Shown: positions 1 to 13,208, counted from the stretch's first letter. The stretch is 64,000 nucleotides of DNA from Akanthomyces muscarius (GCF_028009165.1 NW_026611618.1:1736001-1800000), one strand, 5' to 3'. Notes: generated from the letters alone by a model not told the origin. A program made the numbers and translations.

Positions 1-19
1 AACATATCTGGGGCGGCAG

Positions 20-927
20 GCGCATATGCTCGACGTGGAATGCTTCACTTATCTGAACCGGGCTTTGGAATCGCCCATCGCGCCCATTGTGGTGCTGGCG
101 TCGAACCGTGGAATGTGCAAGATTCGAGGAACCGACGACATCGTTGCGGCTCACGGCATTCCAAGCGACTTCCTGGCCCGCCTGCTGATCATCCCGACGG
201 CACCCTACGAGGCTGATGAGATTAAGCGTATTGTCAAAGTTCGCGCGACTACCGAGGCTGTAGCCATTACCGACGCCGCCATTGACAAGATTGCGGAGCA
301 CGGCGTGCGCATCAGTCTGAGATACTGCCTGCAGCTGTTGACTCCTGCTAGGTGAGTGCCCTTTTGCGTTCCCTGACTCGCGATTTACCTACGTGCGAGT
401 CGGGGATTTTATGCCTTTCATTTCCGCGTCATGTTTCAAACGAAGGATGTGAGCTTGGGTGTTGTACCTGCTCTCTATTATCCAATCGCGCCCCAGAGCG
501 AGAAGTCAGGGTCCAAGTGGCTGCCCTTGATCATCTTCGTCTGCACTACCCTCGTGCGACTCGCACGCTTCCTGCCATGGCCACCTTTACGGTATCCTTC
601 CAAAAGTTCCCTCTCTCATTCGCGTCACCGGCCTCCAACTGGCTTGTGCTTCATCGTGCTCTTCCTATCAGCTTGATTTTCCGACCCCCCCCTTTTTTCC
701 CTCTTACTCGTGTTCACCCCATCGCCCCTCCGCCTCTACTCCCAAGTAGGCTTGGATCCGAGACATTGTCGCTGACCAAAGCACGCAACTACAGCATCCT
801 TGCAAAGGCCAACGGTCGCACCCAGATTGACGTCCAGGACGTGACAGAGTGCGAGGAGCTGTTCCTAGATGCACGCCGCAGTGCTACGCTGCTCGGCAGC
901 GAAGCAGGAAAGGGTTACCTGTCTTGA
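20..927 (+). CDS. RVB1: RuvB-like AAA+ ATPase 1 (RVB1), 3' part
   Basis: This is the C-terminal part of the RVB1/RuvBL1 AAA+ ATPase. RVB1 pairs with RVB2 in hexameric rings of the INO80, SWR1, NuA4/TIP60 and R2TP complexes in the nucleus and cytoplasm. Exons seen are about 20-351 and 795-927. The first carries the Walker B region (HMLDVECF), sensor I (LASNRG) and the helical lid; the second supplies the conserved ILAKANGR segment. The intron 352-794 has a GTGAGT donor, a CTGACC branch near 770 and acceptor ACTACAG, and joins TPA to SILAKANGR exactly as expected for the family. At 443 nt it is long for this window. An AG at 18-19 looks like another acceptor, because the bases before it do not encode the expected DEV residues. 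The rest of the gene lies upstream of the window. Confidence 0.9.
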
Positions 928-3900
928 ATTTGAGAGCCCCGTGGAACACGGTAATCTAGACCATGTCACAGGCGATCTCCTTGTCTTTATAGAGAGAAAA
1001 AAAGAAAGCAATGGCGAAGTCACTCGTGGGAGTGATGATTTTTTTTGGCATCAACAAGGGAGTTAGAGACAAGTTATACTTGGAAGCGGGTCCCCGGCCC
1101 TCTCCCCCAATTGGATTGGAAAGAGAAAGGGTGTTCAGAGACAGATGAAAAGTAGCAGTAAGAGAGATTGGTAAGGGAAATTGCTTTTGCGACGGGGAGG
1201 GAGGGGCGGCTCAAATGAGAGATAACGGCGCCTGGTAACCCAAGAAGAGAATAACACGGCCCATAGGTTATCTAGTTGTATTATTTTACTGTTGACCTTT
1301 TTTTTTTAATCATGTTTCTTAGCCATGCTAACTAATGAAGAACAACTGTACGCTAAAATAGACAGGTTCATGTACGGCATGGAGAAGTTGAAACCCTCGG
1401 TAGCTTTGGCGCAGATGCCGATGATGCGGCTTGGTTGCCCAGGTGAGAGGAGAAAGCCATCGGAAGAAATGCGAAGACACGGGACGGGAATACAGAATAT
1501 AGACCAGTACAACAAGAAGAAAAGCACACAGTCAATTTTTTTTTTGTTTGCTTGCCGTTCAATATGGACGACGCTTACTCGGTACTTCTGGTGTTTCGCT
1601 TGTGTTCACCCAATGACAAGCTTGGCATCACGCTGCTATGAGGAAACCCCGGTCTGACGCGCCCGCATCTCGCCCCTGGGCCTTTGTTGCTCTGCATCAT
1701 GACCTGTATTGTTGAAAAGGTTTAAAAATAAACCTCATGCACGACAGAAATCTGAGGCAGAAGCACAGGGCCGCACACAAAGAAAAGGGCGGCGAGGGGG
1801 CCCCTCTTCTTTTTTTGGGGGAACAGGAGGAGGGAGGCTTGCAGCGCGCGGCGGCGACCGCGGCAATCTCTTGGCCAGCTTCGATCTCATCAATCTCATG
1901 GGCCAGGCAGGCAGGCAGGCAGGTGGGGGGCGCGACGCCGCAGCAAACACGCCCGGCCGAAGCACCCTATCATGACGGGCCAGACGGGCTAACGAATTGG
2001 GTGTGCGTGTGATGCAGGTCAGGATGAATTCCCCATACAACGCCGTCCAAGACATGGCAGGGGAGGGGGGGCGAGAAAGAAGAAAGAAATGACCACATTC
2101 ACGAATGCAAAGGACGGGACTGGACAAATCTTCCCCAGCTACACGGAGATATTGTCAAACGGGCCTAGGGCAAACGCCAGCATCCGGCTAGCTCTTTAGT
2201 TTACTTTTCCTGTCATGCTGCACTGCCGTTTCTCTTCAACGGACGGGGCGGGCTGGCAAGATCCGGGAAGAAAAACGAAGCAGTCGAGGATACCACATAC
2301 TAGCGGGTGAGTCAAAACTTACCGTTTTGGACGATGGAGGCTCAGACTCTCTTTCCCAAGCGTCCTTTTGAACCTTGCGCCCACCGTCTGTCCCTTTCTC
2401 TTTGCTGTACTTGTTGCTGACCTTTTGTCATCTTCGGGAGCACCGAACCACCAAGTCTTCCTTTCCGGCGACGAGTCGTTTTTTCGTGCCGCATCATAGA
2501 ACACAAAGCTCTCCGGATCTGGACAAGAGGCAACGCCCTCCCCGGCCCGGCCCCCGCCCTCTGCCCAAAGCGGAGAGCTCTCAGCCCATGGGCAAAATAT
2601 AGAAGCAAGACCAGCAGAGAAACAAACCTTTCGGCCGCATCACGTGTGCGTAGACTTTTTCTCTCTCGACGAAACAGGCGAGAAGAATTGGGGCGCGAGC
2701 ACACCCTTTCTCTTCGTCGGAGGGGCCAGGTGGGCCTGGTACTTGGGGTGTGAGGCTTTTCGTTCTTGTCTCAGGGCCGCGCATTCCAGAGGGTCTCACG
2801 CCGCAACATTCCTGGCACGCCCACATTGTCGTCCTTTGGCGAGGCTGGAGGGGAGGGGGGCCCGGTTTCTGAAAAGGCGACGAGCGAGCTACCAGAAGTT
2901 TTCGGGGCGGAAAATGCGTAGTTGGAGGGAACCGAAAATAAAAAATCTCAGAGTGTGTTGGCGATCTTGGGGGGAAGGGATGGCGGAGGAGGGGAATTGC
3001 TCGAGGAGGAGCAGTAGGCAGCGCCAGCACTGAGTAGTGCTGTCTTGGACACCGTTATTTTCCCCCCGTCTAGTCCTTCTCCATTCTCTACTCGCAACGA
3101 GAGCTTGCCCAGCCAGGCAAAGGCACCTTGGCGGAGTTGAGCAAAGAATGGGCATGCTGGCCCCCAGTAAGCTTAGCTGGAACACGACCTGAACCTGCCG
3201 TCTTTCTTCCTTCTTTGATGATATAATACCATGGTGCCTTTTGTTTCCCTGCGTCGCCTTTGTCCATGAATGCTTTTGTTCTTTTTTCCTCCAACCCACG
3301 TCGCGTATACCCGCTCATCTTCCCTGTTGCGGTTTCAGCGAGCGCCCTGTCTGCCGGATCAACAGCAGCAGCAGCAGCGCAGTTCGGTGCTTTTGCCGGC
3401 CTCTCTTTCCTCACGATTCCCCTTTGGCCCATTTGCCCGGCCTTAGTCTGTCAGCCTCGCCGTTCGATTTTACCCTGCCTGGCGCTGGACACTGCCTCGC
3501 TATCTAAGCGCCCACTCGCTGACCTCCTACTGCATCTGGTTCTTCATCCGCACGTGAACTGACCATCTGGGCTGAGCTTATACCAACTTCTGGCCCCTCC
3601 GATCCTTACCCTGGACGCATCCTGCCGACGCAGGGGTGTAGCGCAAACACACGCCGGACAAAGAGACGTTCGTTCCGCGTTGACTTCCCGCCTCCCTCAC
3701 CCCGGTCGACTGAACTGCCCACCAATAATCGCCTTTGCCGGAGCCTTTCGAACAATGAGCATTTCGTCTCTCGAATGACAATCGTTCAAACATCCTTCTG
3801 TGTGCTCTTTTGACCACTTTGCGACGGATCGGTCTAGTGCATCCGTAAACTTTGTTTTGACGGTAGCTCTCCAACGGCTCTTGCCGACCGCACCAAGCCG

Positions 3901-4076
3901 TTCCCTCCTGCCCCCGCAGTCATCTCCAGCAACACCTGCTCTACATAACAGTCTTCAGGCGCCAAATCAGAGCAAGTTTCGACACGACCCAGCATCGTCC
4001 GCCCCTTGGGGGTAGCTGGTGTCTCGGGCCGCACGATCCCTGCTGTTCTTTGAGCATCGATTTGCGCCATTCAAAT
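928..4076. other. Long non-coding stretch: RVB1 3' end and HMG-box gene leader
   Basis: No ORF here has a recognisable family, a plausible start and coding-like composition. The stretch has pyrimidine- and purine-rich tracts, a CAGG tetranucleotide run near 1903-1924 and a CAG run near 3362-3378. The last 1 kb before 4077 is C/T-rich in the manner of long fungal 5' leaders and could be transcribed, with spliced-out introns, as the leader of the HMG-box gene. Confidence 0.5.
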
Positions 4077-6163
4077 ATGACCCAAGTCCTGTCTTTTGCA
4101 CCCAGACCCATACATGACACGGCGCCACACCTGCTCATGGATCTTGATAGGGCTGTCAGGGTAGGCGGGCCGCAAGGTGTCTTTGCACCACGACGGTCGC
4201 CAAGCCCTGGTAGTTCGAGCTTCACCAGAAAACGAGCTGCTTCCCTGACTTCAGCCGAACAGAGCCATGGCTTGTATGAACAACTCAGCATCAACACATC
4301 CGGACCGGCGATGAAGCCGGAATCCTCCAGAGAAGCTATATGTCTCTGCACACCAACACCAAAGATACCACGTCCTCGCAACGGTTCGTTTGACACCAGT
4401 CCCCGCTTCCGGTCCCAAACTAATCATGTTCTGTAGCATTCATCCTCTATCGGCAGCATCACCAGTCGCAAGTAACGGCTGATAATCCCAAGCTGTCAAA
4501 TCCAGAGATCTCCAAAATCATTGGTGAGAAATGGAAACACGAGGCCGAAGATGTAAAAGAAACGTGGAAGAAGCTGGCGGAAGAAGAAAAGCAGCGACAC
4601 CAACACCAATACCCGAACTACAGATACCAGCCCAGGAGAGGCAGCAAGGCCCAAGGCAACTGGCCAAGTACACCGTCCGGGGAAGAGTCTGGTCGCTGCA
4701 CGAAATGCAATGGGCGAACCATTGCCACGCCAAGGACCCCTTCAACGCCAGTCGCAACACCCCCGTCAGTTAAGATTGGCCCCCATGGCCAACCTTCTCT
4801 TCCGAGCATAGACACCTCCGCTCCCAGGAGATTGAGCATGGAATTGTCACCCGTTAGCACGCTCCCACATCCTCATCAGCAACTACCTCCAGTGAGGGGT
4901 TACGAGGATGATCCGACCTCACCGGATGCGAAGCGTCGTCGGGCTAATGGGGCAGGGAACTACCACGCTGTGGGCCGACTGCATGGAACATTTAGCGATG
5001 GGACGCCCGACTCGCTGCGTGCGTCTCCCGAAGGTGGTCCATACCACGCGATGCGCCCGTACCCTCACACATCTCTCCCAGAACTCAGCACAATTCCTAG
5101 GTCGCATAGCGGGCCAATGCCGCCGCCGCCACGCCCACCTGGAGGAGCTTCTTGGCCAGAGCAGGAGCCTGCCCGGCGCCACAGTGGCTTTGACGAATCT
5201 TTGAGGTTGCCACCATTGCAAACAGCGGTTTCGCCCTCGCCAGTCCGTGCACAAAGCATCGACATGCGACAGCCGGTGCTGCCTTCACCTGTATTCTCCC
5301 TTCCTCTCCCTCAAGAGAAACGGCCCAACAGCATGGAAGAAGCTGTAAGAATGATTTCTTTCAAGCGCAAACTCGGAGCACTGTCGAGAATCTGCAGACC
5401 TCTGCCTGTTCATTCAAGCGAGCAAGATCGATCACCAGTCGAACCCAGAGGCGCTATCATAGCCGTCGAAGGCCCGGACTCCCAATTGCTGCGCAATGTT
5501 GGAAAGGCGGTTGAAAAGGCTTTGCTTGCCTGCGGCGAAGTGTCACTCCGCTCCTGGCTACCAGACCCAGAGCCGACCGAGACAGGCAGATCCAAGACCA
5601 AGGCAGCGGAGTCCGAATTTTCTGTGTATATGCGCACGATCATTTCCTGGCAAGAAAAGTCAAGGCAGATAGCTGCTCATGTGACGGGCACGAGAGATGG
5701 CGTTTCCCTCAGCGATGCCCGCCTGACTAGGAATAGGGGCGCAGGCGTTTCTCGGCGTCCCGAGGCGGTGGCGGCGACTGAAAAGTCACCGATAACGTCC
5801 GGCAAAGTGCCGGTAGCCCTAGTGAAGGAAGGCTACAGCCTGACGATTTCAGACAAGTTCGCCGCTTGTACATCCAACTCCGACATGTACTCGCCAGAAG
5901 ATCACTGGCAATGGATGGCGAATATGTGGCGCGGGACAGCCAATGCCGACCTGGTCGTGTATGTGCAACCGAGCGAAGAAGATGAGCTGAAGAAATTCGG
6001 AACCGTGGAAATTGCAAAAGGCATGGGCCTCATTGTAGTGAGAATTCCGAGTGGCACGAGCATTGACGAAGCGACTGAGCGCCGGATGGCGTTCGAACTG
6101 GTCGAATGGATGAGAGATGGTGGTTTTCGAAACACTGTACCTTCAAACTGGAGAAATGATTGA
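4077..6163 (+). CDS. HMG-box transcription factor (Ste11/FMF-1/Rfg1-like)
   Basis: Exons are 4077-4383 and 4437-6163, giving 677 aa. The intron (53 nt, donor GTTCGT, branch CTAAT, acceptor CTGTAG) joins PRPRN to AFILYRQHH, restoring a canonical MATA_HMG-type box. The box spans about residues 98-175 and includes SNPEISKIIGEKW and EEEKQRHQHQYPNY. HMG boxes of this class bend DNA and act in the nucleus, typically in mating, sexual development or hypoxia/filamentation control. The long tail is rich in Pro/Ser. Its end (nt 5440-6160) is more conserved-looking and starts AIIAVEGPDSQLLRNVG; that arrangement resembles the FMF-1/PaHMG5 group, but I cannot prove orthology. I chose the ATG at 4077 because the in-frame TTG upstream is not a usual eukaryotic start. 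Confidence 0.85.
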
Positions 6164-6746
6164 AATGGCCAACGACTAAGAGGCATTTTGGGTTTGTGCT
6201 TTGACGTTTTGGATACGGGAAGGCAACATTGCCTGGGGGCGGACCATGGCGCAGCAGAATAGCATCTTCGGTGTATAGATAGATATCCTGATTATCGTAA
6301 GGCGTCATTGATTCGACGAGCGAACGGAGTAATAAAAGAGGCACAAAGCCTATTTTGGATTCAATTATAGCGAACCTTGATTTCGGTCTTCTGTGTCTCG
6401 CATCATGTCTCTCCCCGTGTGTGTGCGTTGTGGCTTGCGTGGGTGTGGCAGCCGTGACGTCTGGCTGCCTCATAATCAAGGCACAGAAATTGTGCCTGGC
6501 GAGTTGTGCCTGACTGGGCAGTCGTCAGTGGAGCGCGTCGACGGGCGGCAGCAGACGCGTTGGTGCGGTGCATTTAGTGGACTGCAGTGATCGCAGCTGC
6601 TGGAGATCTTCACTAAGTGCACCTGCAAAGGAGTCGCAGTGCCGCCGACCAAGCTCCAGTGCTGTCTGTCAACACAACATCAGCAACAGCAACAACACCG
6701 GACGCACTGGCGCCACGATGCGCCTACTGATCCTCGAATCTTCATA
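6164..6746. other. Intergenic: HMG-box gene 3' end and dynactin leader
   Basis: There is no supported gene. A CAGCAACAGCAACAACA run (about 6680-6696) precedes the dynactin start. Both flanking genes are on the plus strand, so this holds a 3' UTR, a promoter and a 5' UTR. Confidence 0.5.
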
Positions 6747-9700
6747 ATGCCTGATTTTAAGACGGGCCAGATTGTGCAGCTCAACGATGGCCGCAAAGCT
6801 ACCGTGCGCTTTGCTGGCCAAACAAGCTTCCAGGTCGGCGAGTGGATAGGGGTTGAGCTTGAAGACAAGACAGGCAAAAACGATGGCAGCGTCCAAGGCC
6901 AGCGCTACTTTGACTGCCCTATGGGCTATGGCATGTTTGTCAAGCCCATGATGGCGACCATCATTTCGCAGCCCCCCGCGGCTGCCAAGCCAGGAGTCAA
7001 GAAAGTCGCACGTCCAAGTAGCTTCATCAACCCCACCGCCAGTCGTGCCTCTATCGGAAACGATGCCACCCTGAATAGACGAAAGAGCCTTAACGCGCCG
7101 AGCCCGAGTCCTGTTTCTAGAACGACACGTCCTGCTAGTATCGGAAGACTTCCAGGTTCTGCTGTAGGTACAATCTGTTCGCTTGGCGACTCTCTTGCTG
7201 ATGCATGTATAGTCTCCGAGCAAATCGCCGACAAAACCATTGAGCGCTGCATCTAGTGCCGCAGCGTCACGAACCGGAACACCGTCGAACGCAAGAGTTG
7301 CATCAGCTGGAGCGCGAACTCGTACATCTGTGTCAGCTCAACGGACGTCTATGGGACCCCCCGCAGCCCCCGCATCACGAACCACGAGACAGGCTTCAGT
7401 GTCATCTGCAGCACCCAAAGGCGGCATATCACACACCCGTTCAGCAAGCGGCAGAGCCCCAGCCCTCGCTGCCGGTTTACGACGCCCAGACCCCGGTCGA
7501 CGACCTTCAGCGGACTCGCAAGCTGGCTATGAGAGTAATACAGGCTCCCGGAGCGGCGGAACTGCCCCGAACTCACCCATCAAAAGCGATGCCGAAATCC
7601 TGTCGCCCCAACCAAAGAGCCCCGTCATGGCTAAGACGAATAATTTGGAGAGGATGGCCGCAGCGTCTTCGGCGGCGCAAAGAACGACCGCTCAGGCGAA
7701 CATGCCCCGCTCAGTTTCCGGTGGCTTGCCGAATAAAGAAGTCGAAGATCTGAAGGCAAAGCTGAAAGTTCTGGAAAGGAAACGCCTGGAGGACCGCGAC
7801 AAGCTGAAACAATTGGACAAGATCCAGGCCGAACGAGACAAATTCTCCGATGTCATCCAGAAATTACAAGCAAAGTACCAGCCACAGCAACAAGAATTAA
7901 CAGACCTTCGAAAGCAGCTGAAGGAAGCCGAAGTAAAATTTGACTCGGTGGAAACTCTTCAAGCTGAACATGATACTGCTCTTGAGCTGGCGACTCTTGA
8001 TCGAGAGATGGCGGAGGAGAATTTCGAGGTTCTGAAGGTTGAGCTTGAAGCTGTGCAGCAGAAGGCTGAAGAGCTCGAACTGGAAGTTGAGATCCTCCGC
8101 GAGGAAAACGCAGAGTATAGTAAGGGTATGACGCCCGAGGAGAAAACGAGTGCGAACTGGTTGCAGATGGAGCGAACAAATGAGCGTCTCCGTGAGGCTC
8201 TGATTCGACTGCGAGACATTACTCACGAGCAGGAAGAAGACCTGAAAGCCCAAATTGCTGTGCTTGAAGAAGACGTTCGCGACTTTGGCACCAACAAAGA
8301 AGAGCACGAGAAGACGAAGGAAAAGCTACAGCAGTCCGAGGCTGCAGTTGATGACCTTCGCTCACAACTGGATACTGCTCTTGGTGCCGAAGACATGATA
8401 GAAGACCTTACCGAGCGAAACATGAGCCTGTCGGAGCAGATGGAAGAGCTGAAGGCTGTAATCGAGGATCTGGAGAGCTTGAAAGAAATCAACGATGAAC
8501 TCGAAATCAACCATGTACAGAATGAGAAAGAGCTTCAGGAAGAGCTCGATTTCAGAGACAGTGTTATTGCTGAACAAGCTCGTCGCGCCGGCCAACAGGA
8601 GGAGAATTTTGAGGACATGGAATACACTTTGTCAAGGTTCCGTGAGCTGGTCACGAATCTGCAGACGGATTTGGACGACATGCGAGCCTCGCAGGCTGTC
8701 ACGGAGGGCGAATCGGAGAAGCTGAACGACCGATCGCGCGCCATGATGGATCTAAATATGAAACTGCAGATTTCTGCTGCCAAGGCCCAAGTCAAGACGA
8801 TTGATTTGGAGATGCGACGCCTCGAGGCCCAAGAGGCAGAGCAGCACCTTGAGATTCTCAAACTCTTCCTCCCCGACACATACAAGGAAGAGCAAGACTC
8901 TGTTCTTGCACTCCTACGCTTCCGCAGGCTCGCATTCAAGTCCAACCTACTCAGTGGGTTTATCAAAGAAAAGCTCAACGGACAACCCCAGCCCGGCCAC
9001 GAGGACGACGTGTTTGCTGGTTGTGATGCTGTTGATAAACTGACCTGGGTCGCGGCAATGTGCGACCGTTTCTTCAACGATATGAATCACTGCTCTTTGG
9101 CACAGTTTTCTAGCTACCAGAACGCTTTACTGGAGGTGGAACCAGTTGAGCGCGCCCTCAACGGCTGGATCGACAGCCTGCGCAGGGATGATCTCAAGGA
9201 GAAGCAGTGCGCTGAGGCGCTACAGCGCACCATTGCTCTGATGTCGCACCTTGGTGAAGTCCACCTCACCGAGGATGCGCCTGGACACGCCGATGAGTCT
9301 CACATGAAGGCTGTTGTTGTTCAAAGCCATCTTGAATCTGCAGCGACGTCGCTCAATGCTATTCGTGTCATGGCTGAACGTGTCATCTCTGTCGAGGGTG
9401 CCGATGAGGAGATGACGCAGCTACTTACCAAAAAGTTCGAATCTGTCATCACCCAGACTCGGAGCACCAAGGTGATTGCAGGCAAGGCCGTCCGCGCATT
9501 GGAGGACCTCAAGACTAGATCTCTCTCTCTCGCACCAGAGAGCCGCGAGCTGTTTGAGTCATGCCGAACCGCTAGTGAAGGTATCGCAATCTTGTCTCGC
9601 AAGATTGGCATAGCGCTCCATGCACTCTTCACTCAAGACGAAGGGCGTACTGATCCATTCACCCACTCTGATGTGCAAAATACTATCCACGCTGCGGTAC

Positions 9701-10800
9701 TGGAGGCTACATCTTGTAGCGAATCTGACATGTTTTCTCAGTACCTCTCCCAGCTGCGTAACCTCCAGGCTCAGGTGTCGGAAGTTGTTGGCTTGGCCAC
9801 AGACCTCAGCCAAACTCGCGAGTTTGATGTCAGCCCGGCGCCTTGGAAGCTCCGCTCCCAGGAGCTCAAAGCTCTGAAGGCTGTGCCCGTTGATGCTGAA
9901 GAGGAGCTACGAAGACTCAAGGAAGAACACAGCGAAGCCCGCCGTACTATTGCCCAGCGCGACGAGCATCTCAGCACTGCCGCGCTCAAGATCGAGACCT
10001 TGGAGTCCCGCATGCGCGACGCACAGGCGAATATTGAACGCATCAATGCTCTACAGAAGGATCTCGAAACTTCTACAGAACAGGCTGCCAGTCTCAAGGA
10101 TGATATTGAGAAGCAAGACCGAGAGCTAAAGATGCTCGAATCGGAGCGTGATAAGTGGAAGAAGGTTGCGAGTGACAGCCGCGCATATGCTGATGGCGCT
10201 GATGCTGCTGGTAACAAGGCTGGCCAGGAGCGCGCCGTTGCTACAGCCCGTGAGATGGATGAGCTCAAGAACGACGTTGAAAGTCTGCAATCTGCAGTGC
10301 GCTACCTGCGCGAGGACAATCGTCGCGCTCGACTGACGGAGCAGCAAAACTACGACTGGCTCGCCGAGCCACTCAAGAAGCCTGCCAATGCGGCTGAACA
10401 GCGCAAAGCCCTGGTGATCGCGGAGGGCAAGGACGTTCTGAGCGAGCTCGTCAAGATGACATCGTCGGCCGGCGTGTTCAACTACGGTTCGATCCCCAAA
10501 GACAGACTCTCATGGCGCTCGGCCAAGACGACACCGCAGTACCAAGCAGCAAAGCAGACGGAAGATTTCGCAGCCTGGAAGTCGTGGCAAGCCTCGGTCG
10601 TCAAGAAGAGTGAGTCGCTCCTTCTGCCTGCTATTCGCGGCAGTACCGACAGCGCTCGTATAAAACCCGCTGCTCGGCTGCAAATTCGCCTGCCTGGGCC
10701 GGACGGCAAGCTGCTGAAGTCTGGCTCCCGAAGCAGGGTGCAGATTGTTGGATCGCGTGAGTGGGATGCGCTGCAGAGCGCAAGAGTTGCCGCCGTGTAA
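6747..10800 (+). CDS. Dynactin p150-Glued subunit
   Basis: This is the large dynactin subunit, which links cytoplasmic dynein to microtubules and cargo (N. crassa ro-3, yeast NIP100). Exons are 6747-7163 and 7213-10800, giving 1334 aa. The intron (49 nt, GTAGGT, CTGAT branch, TATAG) joins GSA to SPSKSPTK in phase 0. An N-terminal CAP-Gly domain (residues 5-68) has the signature GKNDG at 43-47. A basic Ser/Pro/Ala-rich linker follows to about residue 300. A long coiled coil covers about 310-640, the dynactin-family region begins near 650, and a second coiled coil lies at about 1040-1190. Length and domain order match full-length fungal p150. The start at 6747 puts CAP-Gly at the extreme N terminus, as usual; the upstream in-frame extension is Gln-rich leader sequence. 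Confidence 0.95.
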
Positions 10801-11143
10801 GATTGAGACTTGTGTGTTGTATATATTTCATAGAAGAACTTGACTCGGATCAAGAGGTGTTGGTCACAAGCATCGGCAAGCCAAAGACATGGGAGATACC
10901 CTTCTGGCGTTTATATCATGTACATGTACAATTTATTTTGTTCTTTTTTTTATGAACCATATCTTGCATATTCTAGCAAGAGTGAATGTCATGCATCGGC
11001 GTTGTCGTCGATCTTGAGAGATGCTCGTCTCCAACTGGAGTGAGTAACAAACCATGGATATGCTAGCCCCTTACCATTCATGCAAAATCAATCACCGAAC
11101 CGTGCTCTGCTTTCTGCTTCCCGTCATCAAGTACTGCCCTTAT
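10801..11143. other. Convergent 3' region between dynactin p150 and SRP19
   Basis: This 343 bp holds the 3' ends of two convergent genes. A T-rich run near 10930-10955 is the only notable feature. I see no gene. Confidence 0.5.
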
Positions 11144-12004
11144 CTACGCCTTTCCCTTCTTCTTGTCTTTTTTCTTCTTTGCACCGTCGTCTGAGCCGCT
11201 GCCGCCCGCAGCGCCGCCCGCCTGGCTCGCCATGAGCGCCGACATGGGGTCCCCGCCGCCCTGCATCTCCTTCATGATGTCCTTGAAGAGGTTCTCCGAG
11301 ACGCCGCCGCCCGTCATGGCGGCGCTCATGTACGGCACGTACTCGTTGATCTTCCAGCCGCGGGGCGCGGCGGGCTTGGGGTAGGGCTTGTCCTCGGGCG
11401 GGTGGATCTGGCCGCCCATGCGGACGCGCAGGCCGGGCGAGCGCTCCGTCGTCGGGTTCTCCTTGAGGTGCTGCGCGACGAGCATGTAGAGGTGGTGCTT
11501 GTTGGCAATCTTGTGCGTCGGGGCGGCGCCCTTGCCGGTGGGCTTGAGGGCGACCTTGACGCGGCCCGGGTTGGCCCAGTCCTTGGGGTGCGTCTTCTCG
11601 GGCTCGAGGACAGTCTGCAGGCGCAGCCGCGAGCAGGCGTTGGCGATTTCGCGCGCGAGCGGGTTCGGGACGGCGAGGGCGGCGCTCACGCGGCGGCCCT
11701 GGGCGCGGGTCCGCGAGGCGTCAAAGTAGATGGGGTACAGGCTCTGATAGCCGGCGTAGGAGGCGCGCTCGTCGGCCGTGACGGAGCGCGTGCTGTTTGG
11801 ATTCATCATCATCTGCTGCAGGGCCTGCTGGTCGGCGGCGGAGGGCCCTGCAGCGGCGGCTGAGGAGGAGGATGCTGCGGCGGGTTTGGGCTCGACTCGT
11901 CGCATAATGTCGGTGTCGTCAAAGTCGTCAATGTCAATCTCTTCGGGATCCGAGACCATCTCTAGGTCGCTGTCGGAGACCTCTTCTATTCTGGGATGCG
12001 ACAT
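11144..12004 (-). CDS. SEC65: Signal recognition particle subunit SRP19 (Sec65)
   Basis: SRP19/Sec65 binds SRP RNA helices and allows SRP54 to join the particle that targets secretory proteins to the ER. The single exon encodes 286 aa. An acidic N-terminal leader (about 1-35) and an Ala/Ser-rich spacer precede the SRP19 fold at about 90-220. That fold contains YPIYFDASRTRAQGRRV, NPLAREIANACSRL and NPGRVKVALKP. The C terminus is Gly-rich with a terminal Lys-rich tail (KKKKDKKKGKA), typical of fungal Sec65 and suited to RNA contact. The ATG at 12004 is chosen over the in-frame TTG at 12124, which would add a non-conserved leader. The gene is convergent with dynactin p150. Confidence 0.93.
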   Translation of the reverse strand: MSHPRIEEVSDSDLEMVSDPEEIDIDDFDDTDIMRRVEPKPAAASSSSAAAAGPSAADQQALQQMMMNPNSTRSVTADERASYAGYQSLYPIYFDASRTRAQGRRVSAALAVPNPLAREIANACSRLRLQTVLEPEKTHPKDWANPGRVKVALKPTGKGAAPTHKIANKHHLYMLVAQHLKENPTTERSPGLRVRMGGQIHPPEDKPYPKPAAPRGWKINEYVPYMSAAMTGGGVSENLFKDIMKEMQGGGDPMSALMASQAGGAAGGSGSDDGAKKKKDKKKGKA

Positions 12005-13208
12005 TGTGGCGGTTCTGAGCGTTTGGTTGTGTCCGGAAAGGTGATGGAATAGGAAATCGAAGTGTGTGGCCACTGTTGGATTGAAGCTGGTGATTTTTGG
12101 GATTTTGGTGGGGGTGGGGCACAATTGCTTGCTGGCGTGCCCCTCTCATCGGACATCTCCCCAGTGTGTCAAGACAGGTGAATTCACATGAAATTGTGTA
12201 GCCACGGCAAATACATTGAAATCATTGTTATAAAGAAACATACTTCATTGGTTTTAGTGACCGGAACTCCGTCGTCTTCATGTAGACAGGCGCTGTCTGC
12301 TCACAGCTGTCCCTCGCCAGAAACATCATCCAGATCTACTTAAAAAAGCAAGACAAAGATGCTGTGCTTAGGAAGAAGCTGGGAATAATGCTACCCAATT
12401 GCTCATGAGCAGGGGATATGCACGAGTGCAAAACAAAGCAGTGGAAACGCCATCCCGTAACAGGAGGCACTGGTCGGGTCTAGAGCAATCGAAACAAAAT
12501 GGGCACCACTAAAAATATCTCTAGTATAATATAAGAAGTACGGGTGATTCGGCAAGACAAAAATAAATCCCGATTCTACGTAAGTCAATGAATAAAAGTC
12601 AGAACTTACACAGCTGCTGTGTTTCTACCAGGTTGCTGCTGCGAGACGGGTATATTAATTCCACCAACGAGCTTCCAGCTACTCAGCCCCGGTCCCCCGA
12701 TGGCAAGTGACATTACGAACGTCTCTCACAAAATGCATTTAATTCTCCGGAAACTAATTCTATTCGTGCGACAAATGCACCCGTCTGTAGTGTTAGCTGC
12801 CTATACCAATGTCTTTTGTGCCTTGAGAAAACAAAGATACAAGTAGCCGCGCTGAGATCGAACATGATGCTAGCTACTTCACCAGTGCGAGGCGACCAAC
12901 CAGAGTCGCCCACATGTAAGTTTAGCGTCGGCGGTCCGTGTAATGCTCGATTTCGACAGCCGCGATCCGACACTGTCTGGCTTTGCTGCTGACGTGAGAG
13001 GTGAATGGTGGAAAAAAGATTCCCTCAAGTATATTTCTCGTAAGATGAACCTCAAGAGCAAAGTGTTGTCATTCAAAATGTACAAAAGGGGCACCATGTT
13101 CTGCTTGGGAGTGGTGTATCAAGAACTGCTTCCACCTCACTTACACGCACATCCTGGCCCCATATTCACTGTACAAAGTTTCAATATACGCATCGAAGAA
13201 CCACCAAA
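12005..13208. other. Divergent promoter region, no gene seen
   Basis: This 1.2 kb lies between the divergent SRP19 and PL7 genes. Short ORFs lack family features and start context. The sequence is moderately AT-rich. I see no repeat or element. Confidence 0.45.

Noticed and set aside
352..794. Open frame running through the RVB1 intron
   Set aside because: It begins at the splice donor and encodes no family; splicing it out restores the RVB1 alignment exactly.
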